From NCBI GenBank assembly GCA_964646205.1, contig CAZYAZ010000003.1, forward strand, positions 75,028 to 139,027: a DNA stretch of 64,000 nt, in the 5' to 3' direction. The position numbers and the translations under genes were made by a program. This DNA is from UBA8437 sp964646205. Its GTDB lineage: Bacteria > Planctomycetota > Planctomycetia > Planctomycetales > Planctomycetaceae. Under the pieces are notes generated by a model. The model saw only the letters and a program-made list of their open reading frames with translations. It did not search any database and was not told the origin of the DNA. Shown one piece after another: positions 46,542-56,037 of this stretch. Position 1 is the stretch's first letter; each line of letters opens with the position of its first letter.

Positions 46542-47324
46542 TCAGACTGCTATCCCGTCGGTTCTCACCGGAACTCCCCGTTCGGCAAGAAACATCTTGG
46601 TTTCGGCAATCGTGTAAGTTCCGTAATGAAAAATGCTTGCAGCCAACGCAGCACTGGCACCACCGGTCGTGACCACCTCGCACAGATGCTCGGGAGCCCC
46701 TGCCCCGCCACTGGCAACAACCGGAATTGAAACTGCCTCAGACACCGCTCGTGTCATGGGGATATCATACCCGTTCTGGGTGCCGTCGGCATCCATCGAT
46801 GTCAGCACAATTTCGCCCGCCCCCAGCCTTTGAGCCTCCCTGGCCCACTCGACGGCCTCGAGCCCGGTCGGCACCCGTCCCCCATTCACATGCACCTCCC
46901 AGAATTCCTCGCCGTCACGATCCACCCGCTTGGGATCAATATTGACCACGATGCATTGGCTCCCAAATCGCAACGCCGCCTCGCGGACCAGGTCGGGATC
47001 GCGAACGGCCGAGGAGTTGATCGAGACCTTGTCGCATCCCGCCTCGAGCAGACTGCGGATGTCGTCGAGAGTACGAATGCCCCCGCCAACTGTCAGCGGC
47101 ATGAACACCACTTCACTGGTTCTGCGGACCACGTCGAGCATGATGTCACGCTCCTCGTGGCTGGCCGTGATGTCCAGGAACACCAGTTCGTCCGCCCCCG
47201 CACGCTCATACCCCTCGGCAATATCCACCGGATCGCCGGCGTCACGGAGATTGACAAAGTTCACGCCCTTGACCACTCGGCCAGCGTGAACGTCCAGGCA
47301 CGGGATGATTCGCTTGGCCAACAT
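46542..47324 (-). CDS. hisF: imidazole glycerol phosphate synthase cyclase subunit
   Basis: A 260-residue HisF TIM barrel that, with HisH, makes imidazole glycerol phosphate in histidine synthesis. The N-terminal IIPCLDVHAGRVVKGVNF contains the catalytic Asp11, and the second catalytic Asp is in LTSMDADGTQNGYDI. PLTVGGGIRTLDD and VVASGGAGAPEHL are the phosphate-binding loops. Length is standard. Other his genes are absent. It sits alone upstream of pilT on the same strand (48-bp gap). Confidence 0.96.
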   Translation of the reverse strand: MLAKRIIPCLDVHAGRVVKGVNFVNLRDAGDPVDIAEGYERAGADELVFLDITASHEERDIMLDVVRRTSEVVFMPLTVGGGIRTLDDIRSLLEAGCDKVSINSSAVRDPDLVREAALRFGSQCIVVNIDPKRVDRDGEEFWEVHVNGGRVPTGLEAVEWAREAQRLGAGEIVLTSMDADGTQNGYDIPMTRAVSEAVSIPVVASGGAGAPEHLCEVVTTGGASAALAASIFHYGTYTIAETKMFLAERGVPVRTDGIAV

Positions 47325-47447
47325 CGCCTGTCACCGATCCCCTCGACAACTCCAGAAGCGTCTCAACTGTATGCCTCGCCTCATCCATCGTCAATGTGTC
47401 ACAATGGCCGTCTCCAGGACTGACCAGGTGATCCGGAACCCCGTGCA

Positions 47448-48470
47448 ATGATTCCTGCCACGCAATTCGAAGACCTCCCCATCCGTGTCGGACTTGGCCA
47501 ATTCCAGGTCCCCAGCGATCCCCTGCTGGCCTACATCAAGCAGTGTGGAGTCGACGACATCCAGATGAACACCGCGACGTTGCCCGGCGACAGTCGCTGG
47601 GAGTACGAGGATCTGGCGGCCCTGCGAGAACGGGTGAATGCCGCCGGACTCAGGCTGATGTCACTCGAAAACGTGCCGGTCACGTTCTACGACCAGATCA
47701 TGCTCGGCCTGCCCGGTCGCGACGAACAAATCGACCACATGGTCGCCACCGTCACCAACATGGGGCGGGCAGGGATTCCCATCCTCGGCTACCACTTCAT
47801 GCCGACGGGGGTCTGGAGAACCAGCCGGACCCAGCCAGTCCGTGGTGGTGCGCTGGCCACTCGTTACGAGCACCAACTGGCACTCGATGCCGACGACGAC
47901 CGCTACCAGCACAAGAACTCGACGGCACACCCCGATCGGGACTACACCGTTGACGACATGTGGGAAAACTACTGCTGGTACCTGGAGAGAATCCTTCCGG
48001 CCTGTGAGGCGGCCGGAGTCCGCCTGGCCCTGCATCCGGATGATCCCCCCGTCGATGCGTCGCTGGGACGTGTCCCGCGGCTGTTCCACGGGTTCGACTG
48101 CTTCCGCAAGGCGATGGACACCTTCGACTCGCCCATGCACGGACTCAACTTCTGCCACGGATGCTGGTCGGAAATGAAAGCCGGCCAGGGAGTGCTGGAC
48201 GCCATCCGTCATTTCGGCAGCCAGGACCGGATCTTCTACGTCCACTTCCGGGACGTGCAGGGCGGACTCGACGATTTCACCGAGTGTTTCCTGGGCGATG
48301 GAAACTGTGACCCGGTCGAGACCATTCGCACGCTCAAGGACACCGGGTTCCGTGGTTTCCTGATTCCCGACCACGTGCCACAAATGGACGGGGACGAGGG
48401 CTGGAACCACCGCGGCCGGGCCTGGACAGCCGGCTACATCAAGGGACTGCTCGACGCACTCGCCGATTGA
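47448..48470 (+). CDS. uxuA: mannonate dehydratase
   Basis: A 340-residue UxuA-family enzyme, dehydrating D-mannonate to 2-keto-3-deoxygluconate in hexuronate breakdown. The TIM barrel shows LRLMSLENVPV, YHFMPTGVWRTS, ALHPDDPPV (metal His), NFCHGCWSEM and YVHFRDVQGG (second metal site), in family order. Length is slightly below the E. coli enzyme (394), as in other short UxuA forms. It points to pectin or glucuronate use and complements the deoxysugar BMC pathway. It is divergent from hisF and convergent with the DUF1501 gene. The ribosome-binding site is weak. Confidence 0.88.
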   Translation: MIPATQFEDLPIRVGLGQFQVPSDPLLAYIKQCGVDDIQMNTATLPGDSRWEYEDLAALRERVNAAGLRLMSLENVPVTFYDQIMLGLPGRDEQIDHMVATVTNMGRAGIPILGYHFMPTGVWRTSRTQPVRGGALATRYEHQLALDADDDRYQHKNSTAHPDRDYTVDDMWENYCWYLERILPACEAAGVRLALHPDDPPVDASLGRVPRLFHGFDCFRKAMDTFDSPMHGLNFCHGCWSEMKAGQGVLDAIRHFGSQDRIFYVHFRDVQGGLDDFTECFLGDGNCDPVETIRTLKDTGFRGFLIPDHVPQMDGDEGWNHRGRAWTAGYIKGLLDALAD

Positions 48471-48493
48471 CGCGAGAACGCTTCGACCACGAC

Positions 48494-49840
48494 CTAGACC
48501 AACTCCTGCAACGGGCTCAGGTTCTGATTGAGCAGCTTGACCGGCAGGTTGGCGTCGTCGCGAATGAAGCCCTTGGGGTCGATTCCCATGGCGTGGTAAA
48601 CCGTCGCCAGGATCTCCTGGTACTTCACCGGCCGCTTGTCCGGATGCCCGGCGTCCTTGGTCGTCGAACCAATCACCTGGCCAGTTCGCAGGCCACCACC
48701 GGCCAACAACGCACAACTGGCCGGGGGCCAGTGATCGCGTCCGGCGTTCTTGTTGATCTTGGGTGTGCGACCGAATTCGCTACAGACCAGCACGGTCACG
48801 TCCTTGTCCATGCCCCGCTCGTGAAGGTCGGTCACCAGGGCACTGAGCACCTGGTCCACCAATGGCAGGCGTTCTTTCATCTGGCCAAAGTTGTTGCCGT
48901 GGTAGTCCCAACGACCAAAGCCCAGCGTCACACACCGCACGCCCGCCTCGATCAAACGCCGGCAGATCAAAACCTGCTCGTTCCAGACCGGGGGGCCGTC
49001 GTTGACGTTCTTTGATGATCCCTTCCCGTAACGCTCGCGAATCTTGGGATCTTCCTTGGACACGTCCAGGGCGTTGAGCAACTTGCTGGAGGTGAGCACC
49101 TCGAAGGCCTGCTCGTAAATCGCATCCGATCCTCGCAGGATCGCGTTGTCACTGGTTCGACGGAACCCATCGAAAGCGGCCAGCAACTTCTTGCGGTTGT
49201 TGAGTTGATCCAGCGTGATGCCCTTGAGCGTCATCGCCTTGATGTCGTCGCCATCGGGCTTGACCGGAGCGTAGGCCCGTCCGAGCTTGCCGGGGAAACC
49301 AACGTCGCACCACGGCTTGTGACCACAGGTCTTGGTCAGGCCCATGAAGGCCGGCACGGTCGAGTCGCGGCTGCCCAGTTCCTTGGCCAGGAACGAACCG
49401 ATCGACGGCTGCTGCATCCGGGCCTGGTCGGCACGACGGACACCACTCCAGCACTGGGTCGCGGCGTGCGCGCCATCGGAGTCGACGATCGATCGGATGA
49501 TGGCGAACTTGTCGGCCATCTTGGCCATCCGCGGGTTCAACTCGCAGATATCGATGCCCGGCACGTTGGTCGGAATCGGGTTGAATTCGCCCCGGACTTC
49601 CTTCGGGGAGTTCGGCTTCAGATCGACAAAATCCTGGTGCGACACGCCGCCCGCCAGGAAGATCATGATGACCGCCTTGTTCTTCGTGTCCCCCTGGACC
49701 CCGTTGGTCGCCTGGGACTGGGCCCGCATCATCTCGGCCATCGACAGGCCACCCAGGCCCAAGCCACCGATCTGCAGAAAAGAACGTCGCGACACACCGT
49801 CACAAAAACGATGTCCAGAACCACCATGAATTGAGAGCAT
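48494..49840 (-). CDS. DUF1501 family secreted protein (Tat signal)
   Basis: A 448-residue DUF1501 protein of the alkaline phosphatase/sulphatase-like superfamily, a large planctomycete family of unknown reaction. The twin-arginine signal is VSRRSFLQIGGLGLGGL (about residues 16-32). Typical motifs follow: MIFLAGGVSHQDFVDLKP, RRLIEAGVRCVTL, GRWDYHGNNF, VLVCSEFGRTPKINKNAGRDHW and ATVYHAMGIDP. The start at 49840 is set by AGGAGAG eight bases upstream. It lies on the same strand as, and 147 bp downstream of, the Nramp-like gene. Unlike the second copy in this window it has no adjacent DUF1549 partner. Confidence 0.88.
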   Translation of the reverse strand: MLSIHGGSGHRFCDGVSRRSFLQIGGLGLGGLSMAEMMRAQSQATNGVQGDTKNKAVIMIFLAGGVSHQDFVDLKPNSPKEVRGEFNPIPTNVPGIDICELNPRMAKMADKFAIIRSIVDSDGAHAATQCWSGVRRADQARMQQPSIGSFLAKELGSRDSTVPAFMGLTKTCGHKPWCDVGFPGKLGRAYAPVKPDGDDIKAMTLKGITLDQLNNRKKLLAAFDGFRRTSDNAILRGSDAIYEQAFEVLTSSKLLNALDVSKEDPKIRERYGKGSSKNVNDGPPVWNEQVLICRRLIEAGVRCVTLGFGRWDYHGNNFGQMKERLPLVDQVLSALVTDLHERGMDKDVTVLVCSEFGRTPKINKNAGRDHWPPASCALLAGGGLRTGQVIGSTTKDAGHPDKRPVKYQEILATVYHAMGIDPKGFIRDDANLPVKLLNQNLSPLQELV

Positions 49841-49987
49841 TCCGGGTCTCTCCTGATTTGTGTTGTCAGCCCAATTTGGACGGTGAACTTCCGCCCAAAC
49901 AATTATAAACCGAAAACCTGACCTATCAACAGATATCGATCGATTCGACCCTCCCGCCTGAGCCAATCATGGCCGGAAAGCCCAGTC

Positions 49988-51706
49988 CTACACCGGCGGT
50001 GGCAACCACCCGTTCTTCAGCGCCAGGGCATACAACACGACCAGCGGTGAAATCACGGCCAGTGCCAACCCGCAAATCCACAGGAAAACCGTTGTCGGCG
50101 TCGACGGCCGGATCCGCGGATCAACCCCCTTGTGCCGCAACCAGATCGTCCCCAGGGCCAGCGACGGATAAAACACGACCGACACGAGGCTGGAAATCAT
50201 CAGCATGAATGGCGGATTGGTGAACAACGAGTACATGACCGTTCCAGTCACCAGGGCCACGCACATCAGCACACGGATCGCACGTTGCCGTGCCGGGTAA
50301 TCCGCCGGGTCGATGATCCGCATCACGCACAACGCATCGGTCAACAACCGTGCACCGCCGGCCGCTCCGGCCAGCACGGTCGAGAACAACACGAAAAAGG
50401 CACCGACGATGAAACCCGTCGCTGCCCAACTGGCCAACGGCCCGGTCGTGAATTCGTTGATGACCGACGTGTACATCTCCTGGAGAATCGAAAGCGTTTG
50501 CTTGGAATCCGGATCAATCTGCTTCTGGTTGAGAATTGCCGCCCCAAGGAAATAGAAGCAGAGCGTGCTGAGCGTGTAGACGATCATCGTCAGGAACACG
50601 TCGGTGTACATCACCTTGACCCAGCCACGAGCGCGGCGAGGCCAGTCGTCCCCGGGTACGCATTCCCCCGCATTCCGGGCGTATCCCTTCTCCACACACC
50701 AGTAGGTGTAGGTGATCATCTCGTAGTGGCCGATGCCGGTCCCGGCATACGCGGCCAGTCCCGTCATCACGATCGTCGACGCGGCCAGTCCTGCCATCAG
50801 CGTGCCGGGAAAGATCCGGAATTCCAGGCCACTCTGGATGTCGTCCCAGGTCACCGCGTACCCGGTCCATTGCAGCAAGACCGTGCAAGCGATCGTGATC
50901 AGCGTGAACGTGAACACCAGTCCGATGGAAACGCGTTCGAGCACCTTGTAGCCACCCGACAGCAAGATGGCAGCGGCGGCAACCGCCACGATGATCGTCC
51001 AGATCACCGAGCCATCCTCGCCCAGTTTTCCCGGCAAAGCCAGTTCGACCGCCTGGCCCGCACCGCCGACAATTGCCCCGCCGTTGATGTACATCAACAG
51101 AACGCTGACCAGGTACACCCACATGAACCAGTTGATTCGCGGACGTTCGACCGATTCGCCCCTTCGGATTTGTCTCCTCCGAATTTCCACCGCCGCGGCG
51201 ACCAGTGCTCCGAAAATCAGCAGTGCAATCCAGACTCCTTCGGGAATGCCAAGCAGCCCGGATTGGCCCGCGTCAGTTGTCCTGTTGCTGTAATACGCCA
51301 CGCCGGCGATGAAACCGATCAGCACCAGGGCCAGCCACCTGCGAGTCAACCAGATCGGACGCCGGTGGCCTGGGCCCGGCAGCGAGTTGTAGACCTGCAG
51401 AAACGTCTTCCCACTGGAGATCGTGTAGCGAACCAACTCGGCTTGAACGACGACCTTCAGAAAACACGACGCGAGGATGAACCACAACAGCAGGAAACCA
51501 ACCTCGGCCCCCAGCTTGGTCGTCATGATCAATTCGCCCGAGCCGACGATCGAACCGACCAGGATCATGCCGGGCCCGAGGTGTTTCATCGTGGCCAGGA
51601 TGCCCTTGGGAGGGTCCTGGAACGAATCGACGGACCGCGCGTAGGGATTCTCCACCGGTGCCCCACTGCCGCTCTCGGCCGGGGGCCTTTCACCCTGTTC
51701 ACTCAT
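49988..51706 (-). CDS. divergent Nramp-family transporter
   Basis: A 572-residue polytopic protein with a hydrophilic N-terminus (about 40 residues) and about eleven transmembrane helices. HLGPGMILVGSIVGSGELI begins the first helix and GLAAYAGTGIGHYEMITYT lies at the helix-6 position. The family resembles Nramp/APC-type metal transporters, but the DPGN and MPH metal-binding motifs of true Nramp proteins are not intact (GPGM, and no MPH), so the substrate may not be a divalent metal. GAGGAAAA lies before the ATG at 51706. The gene is divergent from the DUF1549/DUF1553 gene, with a 190-bp shared promoter region. Confidence 0.75.
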   Translation of the reverse strand: MSEQGERPPAESGSGAPVENPYARSVDSFQDPPKGILATMKHLGPGMILVGSIVGSGELIMTTKLGAEVGFLLLWFILASCFLKVVVQAELVRYTISSGKTFLQVYNSLPGPGHRRPIWLTRRWLALVLIGFIAGVAYYSNRTTDAGQSGLLGIPEGVWIALLIFGALVAAAVEIRRRQIRRGESVERPRINWFMWVYLVSVLLMYINGGAIVGGAGQAVELALPGKLGEDGSVIWTIIVAVAAAAILLSGGYKVLERVSIGLVFTFTLITIACTVLLQWTGYAVTWDDIQSGLEFRIFPGTLMAGLAASTIVMTGLAAYAGTGIGHYEMITYTYWCVEKGYARNAGECVPGDDWPRRARGWVKVMYTDVFLTMIVYTLSTLCFYFLGAAILNQKQIDPDSKQTLSILQEMYTSVINEFTTGPLASWAATGFIVGAFFVLFSTVLAGAAGGARLLTDALCVMRIIDPADYPARQRAIRVLMCVALVTGTVMYSLFTNPPFMLMISSLVSVVFYPSLALGTIWLRHKGVDPRIRPSTPTTVFLWICGLALAVISPLVVLYALALKNGWLPPPV

Positions 51707-51895
51707 CCGGTTTTCCTCACGCAGCCCGATTAATCCCGCTAGGCTGGAGCATAGTAACAGAATCCGCCCTTGATACTGCACGATCGTTCCATTGGGACCA
51801 AGAAGTCGCCACGGGAAGCAAATAACCGCCCTGCACGGCGCATCTTCAGAGAGTACAATTTTGGGACTGAATCCCTGTGGCCCTGGAATGTTTTG

Positions 51896-54250
51896 ATGCC
51901 ACGTTTCCTCGCGCTATCGATCGCCTGTCTCATCGCACTGGCCCCTGCCGTTTCGGTCGAGGCTGCCGATCAACCAGCAGGCAAAGCGAAGGTCAAGAAG
52001 CCCACCACCCAGCAACTGGCGTTCTTCGAAAAGAAGATCCGGCCGTTGCTGGTGGCCAGGTGCTACAGCTGCCACTCGGCCAAGGCCAAGGCGGTCAAGG
52101 GGAGCTTGCTGCTGGACAGCCGGGCCGGTTGGACCAGAGGGGGCGAGAGCGGTACGGCCGTGGTACCGGGAAAACCCGGCGAGAGCCTGCTGATCGAAGC
52201 GGTCCGCTACCAGGGCCTCGAGATGCCTCCCAAGGAGAAGCTCTCGGAGCAGGAAATTGCCGACCTGGTCCGCTGGGTCGAAATGGGAGCACCCGATCCC
52301 CGGCAGGGCAAAACTGCCTCGTTGATCCGCCGCGAGATCGACATCGAGAAGGGACGCAGTTTCTGGGCCTTCCAGCCACCAAAGACCGCTCCACTGCCAG
52401 ACGTCAAAAACAACAAGTGGCCGATCTCCCCGATCGACCACTTCATCCTGGCCCGTATCGAGGCGGCTGACCTGGCGCCCGTCGGTGATGCCGACAAGGT
52501 CACGCTCGCACGCCGACTTCACTTCGACCTCATCGGCCTTCCGCCCACACCCGGGCAACTCGAGACCTTCCTCAAGGACAAGCGGCCCGATGCCCTGGAA
52601 CATCTCGTCGACGGGCTGCTCAAATCGCCTCACTTTGGCGAACGCTGGGGCCGACACTGGCTCGACGTGGCGAGGTTCGCCGAATCGACCGGCATGGAAC
52701 GCAACTACACCTTCCCCCACGCCTGGCGATACCGCCGGTACGTGATCGACGCCTTCAATCGCGATATGCCATTCGACCAGTTCGTCCGCGAGCAGGTGGC
52801 CGGCGACCTGATCAAGGCCAAGTCGCCCAAGGAACGGAACCGCCTGAAGATTGCCACCGCGTTCCTGGCCATGGGGCCCAAGTCGCTCAACGAGCGAAAC
52901 AAGGCCCTGTTCCAGATGGACGTGGTCGACGAGCAAATTGATGTCACAACCCGGGCCGTGATGGGGCTGACGGTCAGTTGTGCAAGGTGTCACGACCACA
53001 AGTTCGACCCGTTCCCGACCGAGGACTACTACGCCCTGGCCGGGATCTTCCGCAGCAGCGAAACGCTCTACGGAACCGGCAAGGGACAAGGCAACCGNNN
53101 NNNNNNNNNNNNNNNNNNNNNNNNNNNNNNNNNNNNNNNNNNNNNNNNNNNNNNNNNNNNNNNNNNNNNNNNNNNNNNNNNNNNNNNNNNNNNNNNNAAC
53201 GCCGCTCCCAAGCAGCCCACCGGGCCCCTGGCAATGGGAGTCCGAGAATCCTCACCCGCCGACTGCAAGATCCACATCCGTGGCAACGTCCGCACTCTGG
53301 GGAAATCCGTCCCAAGAGGCTACCTGCAGGTTGTGCGGATCACCGATGCCGCTGCGGTCAACCCCCAGCAAAGTGGGCGGCTCGAACTGGCCACCTGGCT
53401 GACCCACCACGACAACCCGTTGACGGCCCGCGTGATGGCCAACCGGGTCTGGTACCACCTGACAGGTCGCGGACTGGTCACCACGCCGGACAACTTCGGA
53501 GCGATGGGACAACGCCCCTCTCACCCTCAACTCCTCGACCATCTCGCGGTCCAGTTCCGCGAAAACGGCTGGTCGGTCAAGTCGCTGATCCGCTCCATCG
53601 TGCTCAGCCGAACCTACCGACTCTCCAGCACCGCCAACGCCGCCGGCACCGCCGGTGACCCCGACAACACGCTCTTCTGGCGGATGAACCACCGACGACT
53701 CGATGCCGAATCGATCCGTGACGCGATGCTGGCGGCCAGCGGGAAACTCGACCCCAAGCCCCCTCAAAAATCGGTTGTGGCCAATATCGGAAACGCCAAC
53801 ATTGGCCGGGGCGCCAACGTCGACCGACAACTCCGACAGCCCAACCACAAACGCAGCGTCTACCTGCCCATCGTCCGCAACCGTCTTCCCGAGATGCTGC
53901 GACTGTTCGACTTTGCCGAACCATCGATCATCGTGGGTCGCCGCGAGGTGACCACGGTCCCGGCCCAGGCCCTGTTCCTGCTCAACAGCAAGTTTGTCCT
54001 GGATCTCTCCGACCACATGGCCAGGAAACTACTGGCCGACGACGGCGACGAATCGTCCCGGGTGCGACAAGCCTACCAGTTGGCCCTGAACCGGGTTCCA
54101 TCAGAAACGGAAATCAGTGCCGCCACGTCACTGATCAAAGACACCATCGCCAGCCTGCCCGAGGGCGAGGATGCCGAGAAACAACTCCAGGCCTGGTCCG
54201 GACTCTGCCAGTCGCTGCTGGCCTGTGCCGAATTCCGGTACCTCCAGTAA
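51896..54250 (+). CDS. DUF1549/DUF1553 planctomycete cytochrome-type protein, interrupted by an assembly gap
   Basis: A secreted protein of at least 784 residues, counting the unknown part. Order: signal peptide (about 1-23), PSCyt1 cytochrome c-like domain with the haem motif CYSCH (about 56-60), DUF1549 (about 165-390, containing HWLDVARFAES and CARCHDHKFDPFPTEDYYAL), then the 100-N gap (53098-53197), then DUF1553 (about 480-780, with LELATWLTHHDNPLTARVMANRVW and VPAQALFLLNS). The family normally has more sequence between the two DUFs, so the true gap is probably longer than 100 bases. The frame happens to stay open, but this carries no information. A DUF1501 gene follows 64 bp downstream, the usual pair. 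The reaction is unknown. Confidence 0.85.
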   Translation: MPRFLALSIACLIALAPAVSVEAADQPAGKAKVKKPTTQQLAFFEKKIRPLLVARCYSCHSAKAKAVKGSLLLDSRAGWTRGGESGTAVVPGKPGESLLIEAVRYQGLEMPPKEKLSEQEIADLVRWVEMGAPDPRQGKTASLIRREIDIEKGRSFWAFQPPKTAPLPDVKNNKWPISPIDHFILARIEAADLAPVGDADKVTLARRLHFDLIGLPPTPGQLETFLKDKRPDALEHLVDGLLKSPHFGERWGRHWLDVARFAESTGMERNYTFPHAWRYRRYVIDAFNRDMPFDQFVREQVAGDLIKAKSPKERNRLKIATAFLAMGPKSLNERNKALFQMDVVDEQIDVTTRAVMGLTVSCARCHDHKFDPFPTEDYYALAGIFRSSETLYGTGKGQGNXXXXXXXXXXXXXXXXXXXXXXXXXXXXXXXXXXNAAPKQPTGPLAMGVRESSPADCKIHIRGNVRTLGKSVPRGYLQVVRITDAAAVNPQQSGRLELATWLTHHDNPLTARVMANRVWYHLTGRGLVTTPDNFGAMGQRPSHPQLLDHLAVQFRENGWSVKSLIRSIVLSRTYRLSSTANAAGTAGDPDNTLFWRMNHRRLDAESIRDAMLAASGKLDPKPPQKSVVANIGNANIGRGANVDRQLRQPNHKRSVYLPIVRNRLPEMLRLFDFAEPSIIVGRREVTTVPAQALFLLNSKFVLDLSDHMARKLLADDGDESSRVRQAYQLALNRVPSETEISAATSLIKDTIASLPEGEDAEKQLQAWSGLCQSLLACAEFRYLQ
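53098..53197. other. assembly gap of exactly 100 Ns
   Basis: One hundred consecutive Ns lie inside the DUF1549/DUF1553 gene. The round number indicates a scaffold join of unknown real length. Confidence 0.98.
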
Positions 54251-54314
54251 CGGCACGCCAAAACGGACCGCCTCCAACCTCAAAACACTCAATTCGATCA
54301 CGGAATTTCCGATC

Positions 54315-55694
54315 ATGAACCATTCAGCCCCAACCCGACGCGATCTGCTCCGAGAACTCTCGTGCGGGTTTGGCTATGCCGCCCTGGCCGGACTGACCAG
54401 CGAGGCCGCCGCGGCCGACAGTGGCCGACAAGACGCCCTGGCACCGGTCAAACCGCACTTCACCCCACGGGCCAAGCGGGTCATTTTCCTGTGCATGCGG
54501 GGCGGCCCCTCGCACGTCGATACGTTTGACCACAAGCCAAAGTTGACCGCCGACACCGGCAAGGTGGCGCCCAAGCAGAAGAGCCGCAAGCTGATGAAGT
54601 CGCCCTGGGCCTTCAAGCAACACGGCGAGAGTGGCCACTGGATTTCCGAGTTGTTCCCTCACGTGGCCCGTCACGCCGACGATCTCTGTGTTCTCAACGG
54701 AATGCACGCCGATGTGCCCAGCCACCCCGAGTGCTTCGTGCAGTTGCACACCGGCAGCTTCCAGTTTGTTCGCCCATCAATGGGAGCCTGGGTGCTGTAC
54801 GGCCTGGGTACCGAGAACGCCAACCTGCCGGGTTTCATCACGCTCAACCCGCCCAGCCGCGTCGGCGGAGCACAGAACTATGGCAGTTCCTTCCTGCCGG
54901 CCGTCTACCAGGGCACCCGCATCGGACAACTCGGCCAGTCGCTCAAGGCGGCCACCATCGGCAACCTCAAGAACCCGCGACTCGATCGGTCGCTGCAACG
55001 CCGCCAGATCGATTTCGTGCAGTCGCTCAACCGCGGACTGATCGAAAAACGACAGTCCGACGAGCAGCTCGAAAGCGTGATCGAGTCCTACGAACTGGCC
55101 TTCCGGATGCAATCGGAATTGCCCAGGGTGCTCAGCTTGTCCAAGGAAACCGCCGCCACCCAAAAGGCCTATGGCATCGACGGACAGGGCACCGATGTCT
55201 TCGGCCGCCAGTGCCTGCTGGCACGCCGCCTGGCAGAATCCGGTGTCCGGTTCATCGAGTTGTCTCACGCCAACTGGGATCAGCACGGTGGACTGCAAAA
55301 GCGGCTCACTGCCAACTGCCAGGCCGTCGACCAGCCCATCGCCGCGTTGCTGGACGACCTCAAGCAACGCGACATGCTCGACGACACACTGGTCGTCTGG
55401 GGCGGTGAATTCGGTCGTACGCCACACGTCAAGAAGGCCGACGGCCGCGACCACAACTCAACCGGCTTCACCTTCTGGATGGCCGGCGGGGGCGTCAAGG
55501 GTGGCCTGGTACACGGAACCACCGACGATTACGGAATCGAAGCCGTGGGCGGCAAGGTCCACTTCCACGACCTGCACGCCACCATGCTGCACCTGCTGGG
55601 ACTCAACCACAAGAAGCTGACCTACCGCTACGCCGGCCGAGATTTCCGCCTGACCGACGTTTTTGGCAACGTTGTCAACGAGATCCTGGCCTAA
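54315..55694 (+). CDS. DUF1501 family secreted protein paired with DUF1549/DUF1553
   Basis: A 459-residue DUF1501 protein. The N-terminus, TRRDLLRELSCGFGYAALAGL (residues 7-27), is a Tat-like signal. Family motifs: VIFLCMRGGPSHVDTFDHKP, QHGESGHWISELFPH, GVRFIELSHANWDQHGGL, VVWGGEFGRTPHVKKADGRDHN and FHDLHATMLHLLGLNHKK, ending GRDFRLTDVFGN. It follows the DUF1549/DUF1553 gene on the same strand, the standard pair in planctomycetes, and is closed by a strong terminator. It gives the intact reference for the decayed copy at 6430-6717. The enzymatic role is unknown. Confidence 0.9.
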   Translation: MNHSAPTRRDLLRELSCGFGYAALAGLTSEAAAADSGRQDALAPVKPHFTPRAKRVIFLCMRGGPSHVDTFDHKPKLTADTGKVAPKQKSRKLMKSPWAFKQHGESGHWISELFPHVARHADDLCVLNGMHADVPSHPECFVQLHTGSFQFVRPSMGAWVLYGLGTENANLPGFITLNPPSRVGGAQNYGSSFLPAVYQGTRIGQLGQSLKAATIGNLKNPRLDRSLQRRQIDFVQSLNRGLIEKRQSDEQLESVIESYELAFRMQSELPRVLSLSKETAATQKAYGIDGQGTDVFGRQCLLARRLAESGVRFIELSHANWDQHGGLQKRLTANCQAVDQPIAALLDDLKQRDMLDDTLVVWGGEFGRTPHVKKADGRDHNSTGFTFWMAGGGVKGGLVHGTTDDYGIEAVGGKVHFHDLHATMLHLLGLNHKKLTYRYAGRDFRLTDVFGNVVNEILA

Positions 55695-55718
55695 GAACAA
55701 CACCACGAGACCACCAAA

Positions 55719-55764
55719 ACGGGTCCAATCACCGGCCATTGCCGGTAATTGGACCCGTTTTTTT
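55719..55764 (+). terminator. strong rho-independent terminator of the DUF1501 gene pair
   Basis: An 18-bp stem with one mismatch (55719-55736 with 55741-55758) and a 4-base loop is followed by a run of seven Ts. An AAAAC just before the stem can extend the pairing with the T-run, so it could also work on the opposite strand. Confidence 0.9.
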
Positions 55765-56024
55765 GTGCACCGGCCCCCGTTTCCCACAGTGTGGCCACTG
55801 AGCCCGACTTTTCGGGCCTCCCAACGAAGACCACAAATTCAACCCAGTTTACCCTGTTTGACTCCAGAGGTTCCGATCAGTCAAACCTTGCCGGTCATGT
55901 CAAACGAAGCACGTCCGACAGCACCGTTTGCTCCGATTGCGCTGAATCCTGTAGCCCGGTCGTGCTGATGAAGACCACAAGGACGATTGTATGACCTCGT
56001 CCAGATGTATGCGCTGTATTCATC

Positions 56025-56029
56025 AGGAG
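56025..56029 (+). promoter_or_regulatory. ribosome-binding site that sets a GTG start for the RTX protease
   Basis: AGGAG lies eight bases before the GTG at 56038. In-frame earlier starts at 55987 and 56005 lack such a site. Confidence 0.65.
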
Positions 56030-56037
56030 CTGGAAAC

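Larger units (their letters stand above)
55695..56037. other. gap before the giant RTX protease gene
   Basis: These 343 bases hold the strong terminator at 55719-55764 and the ribosome-binding site at 56025-56029. Between them there is no gene and no convincing promoter match that I can single out. Confidence 0.5.
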
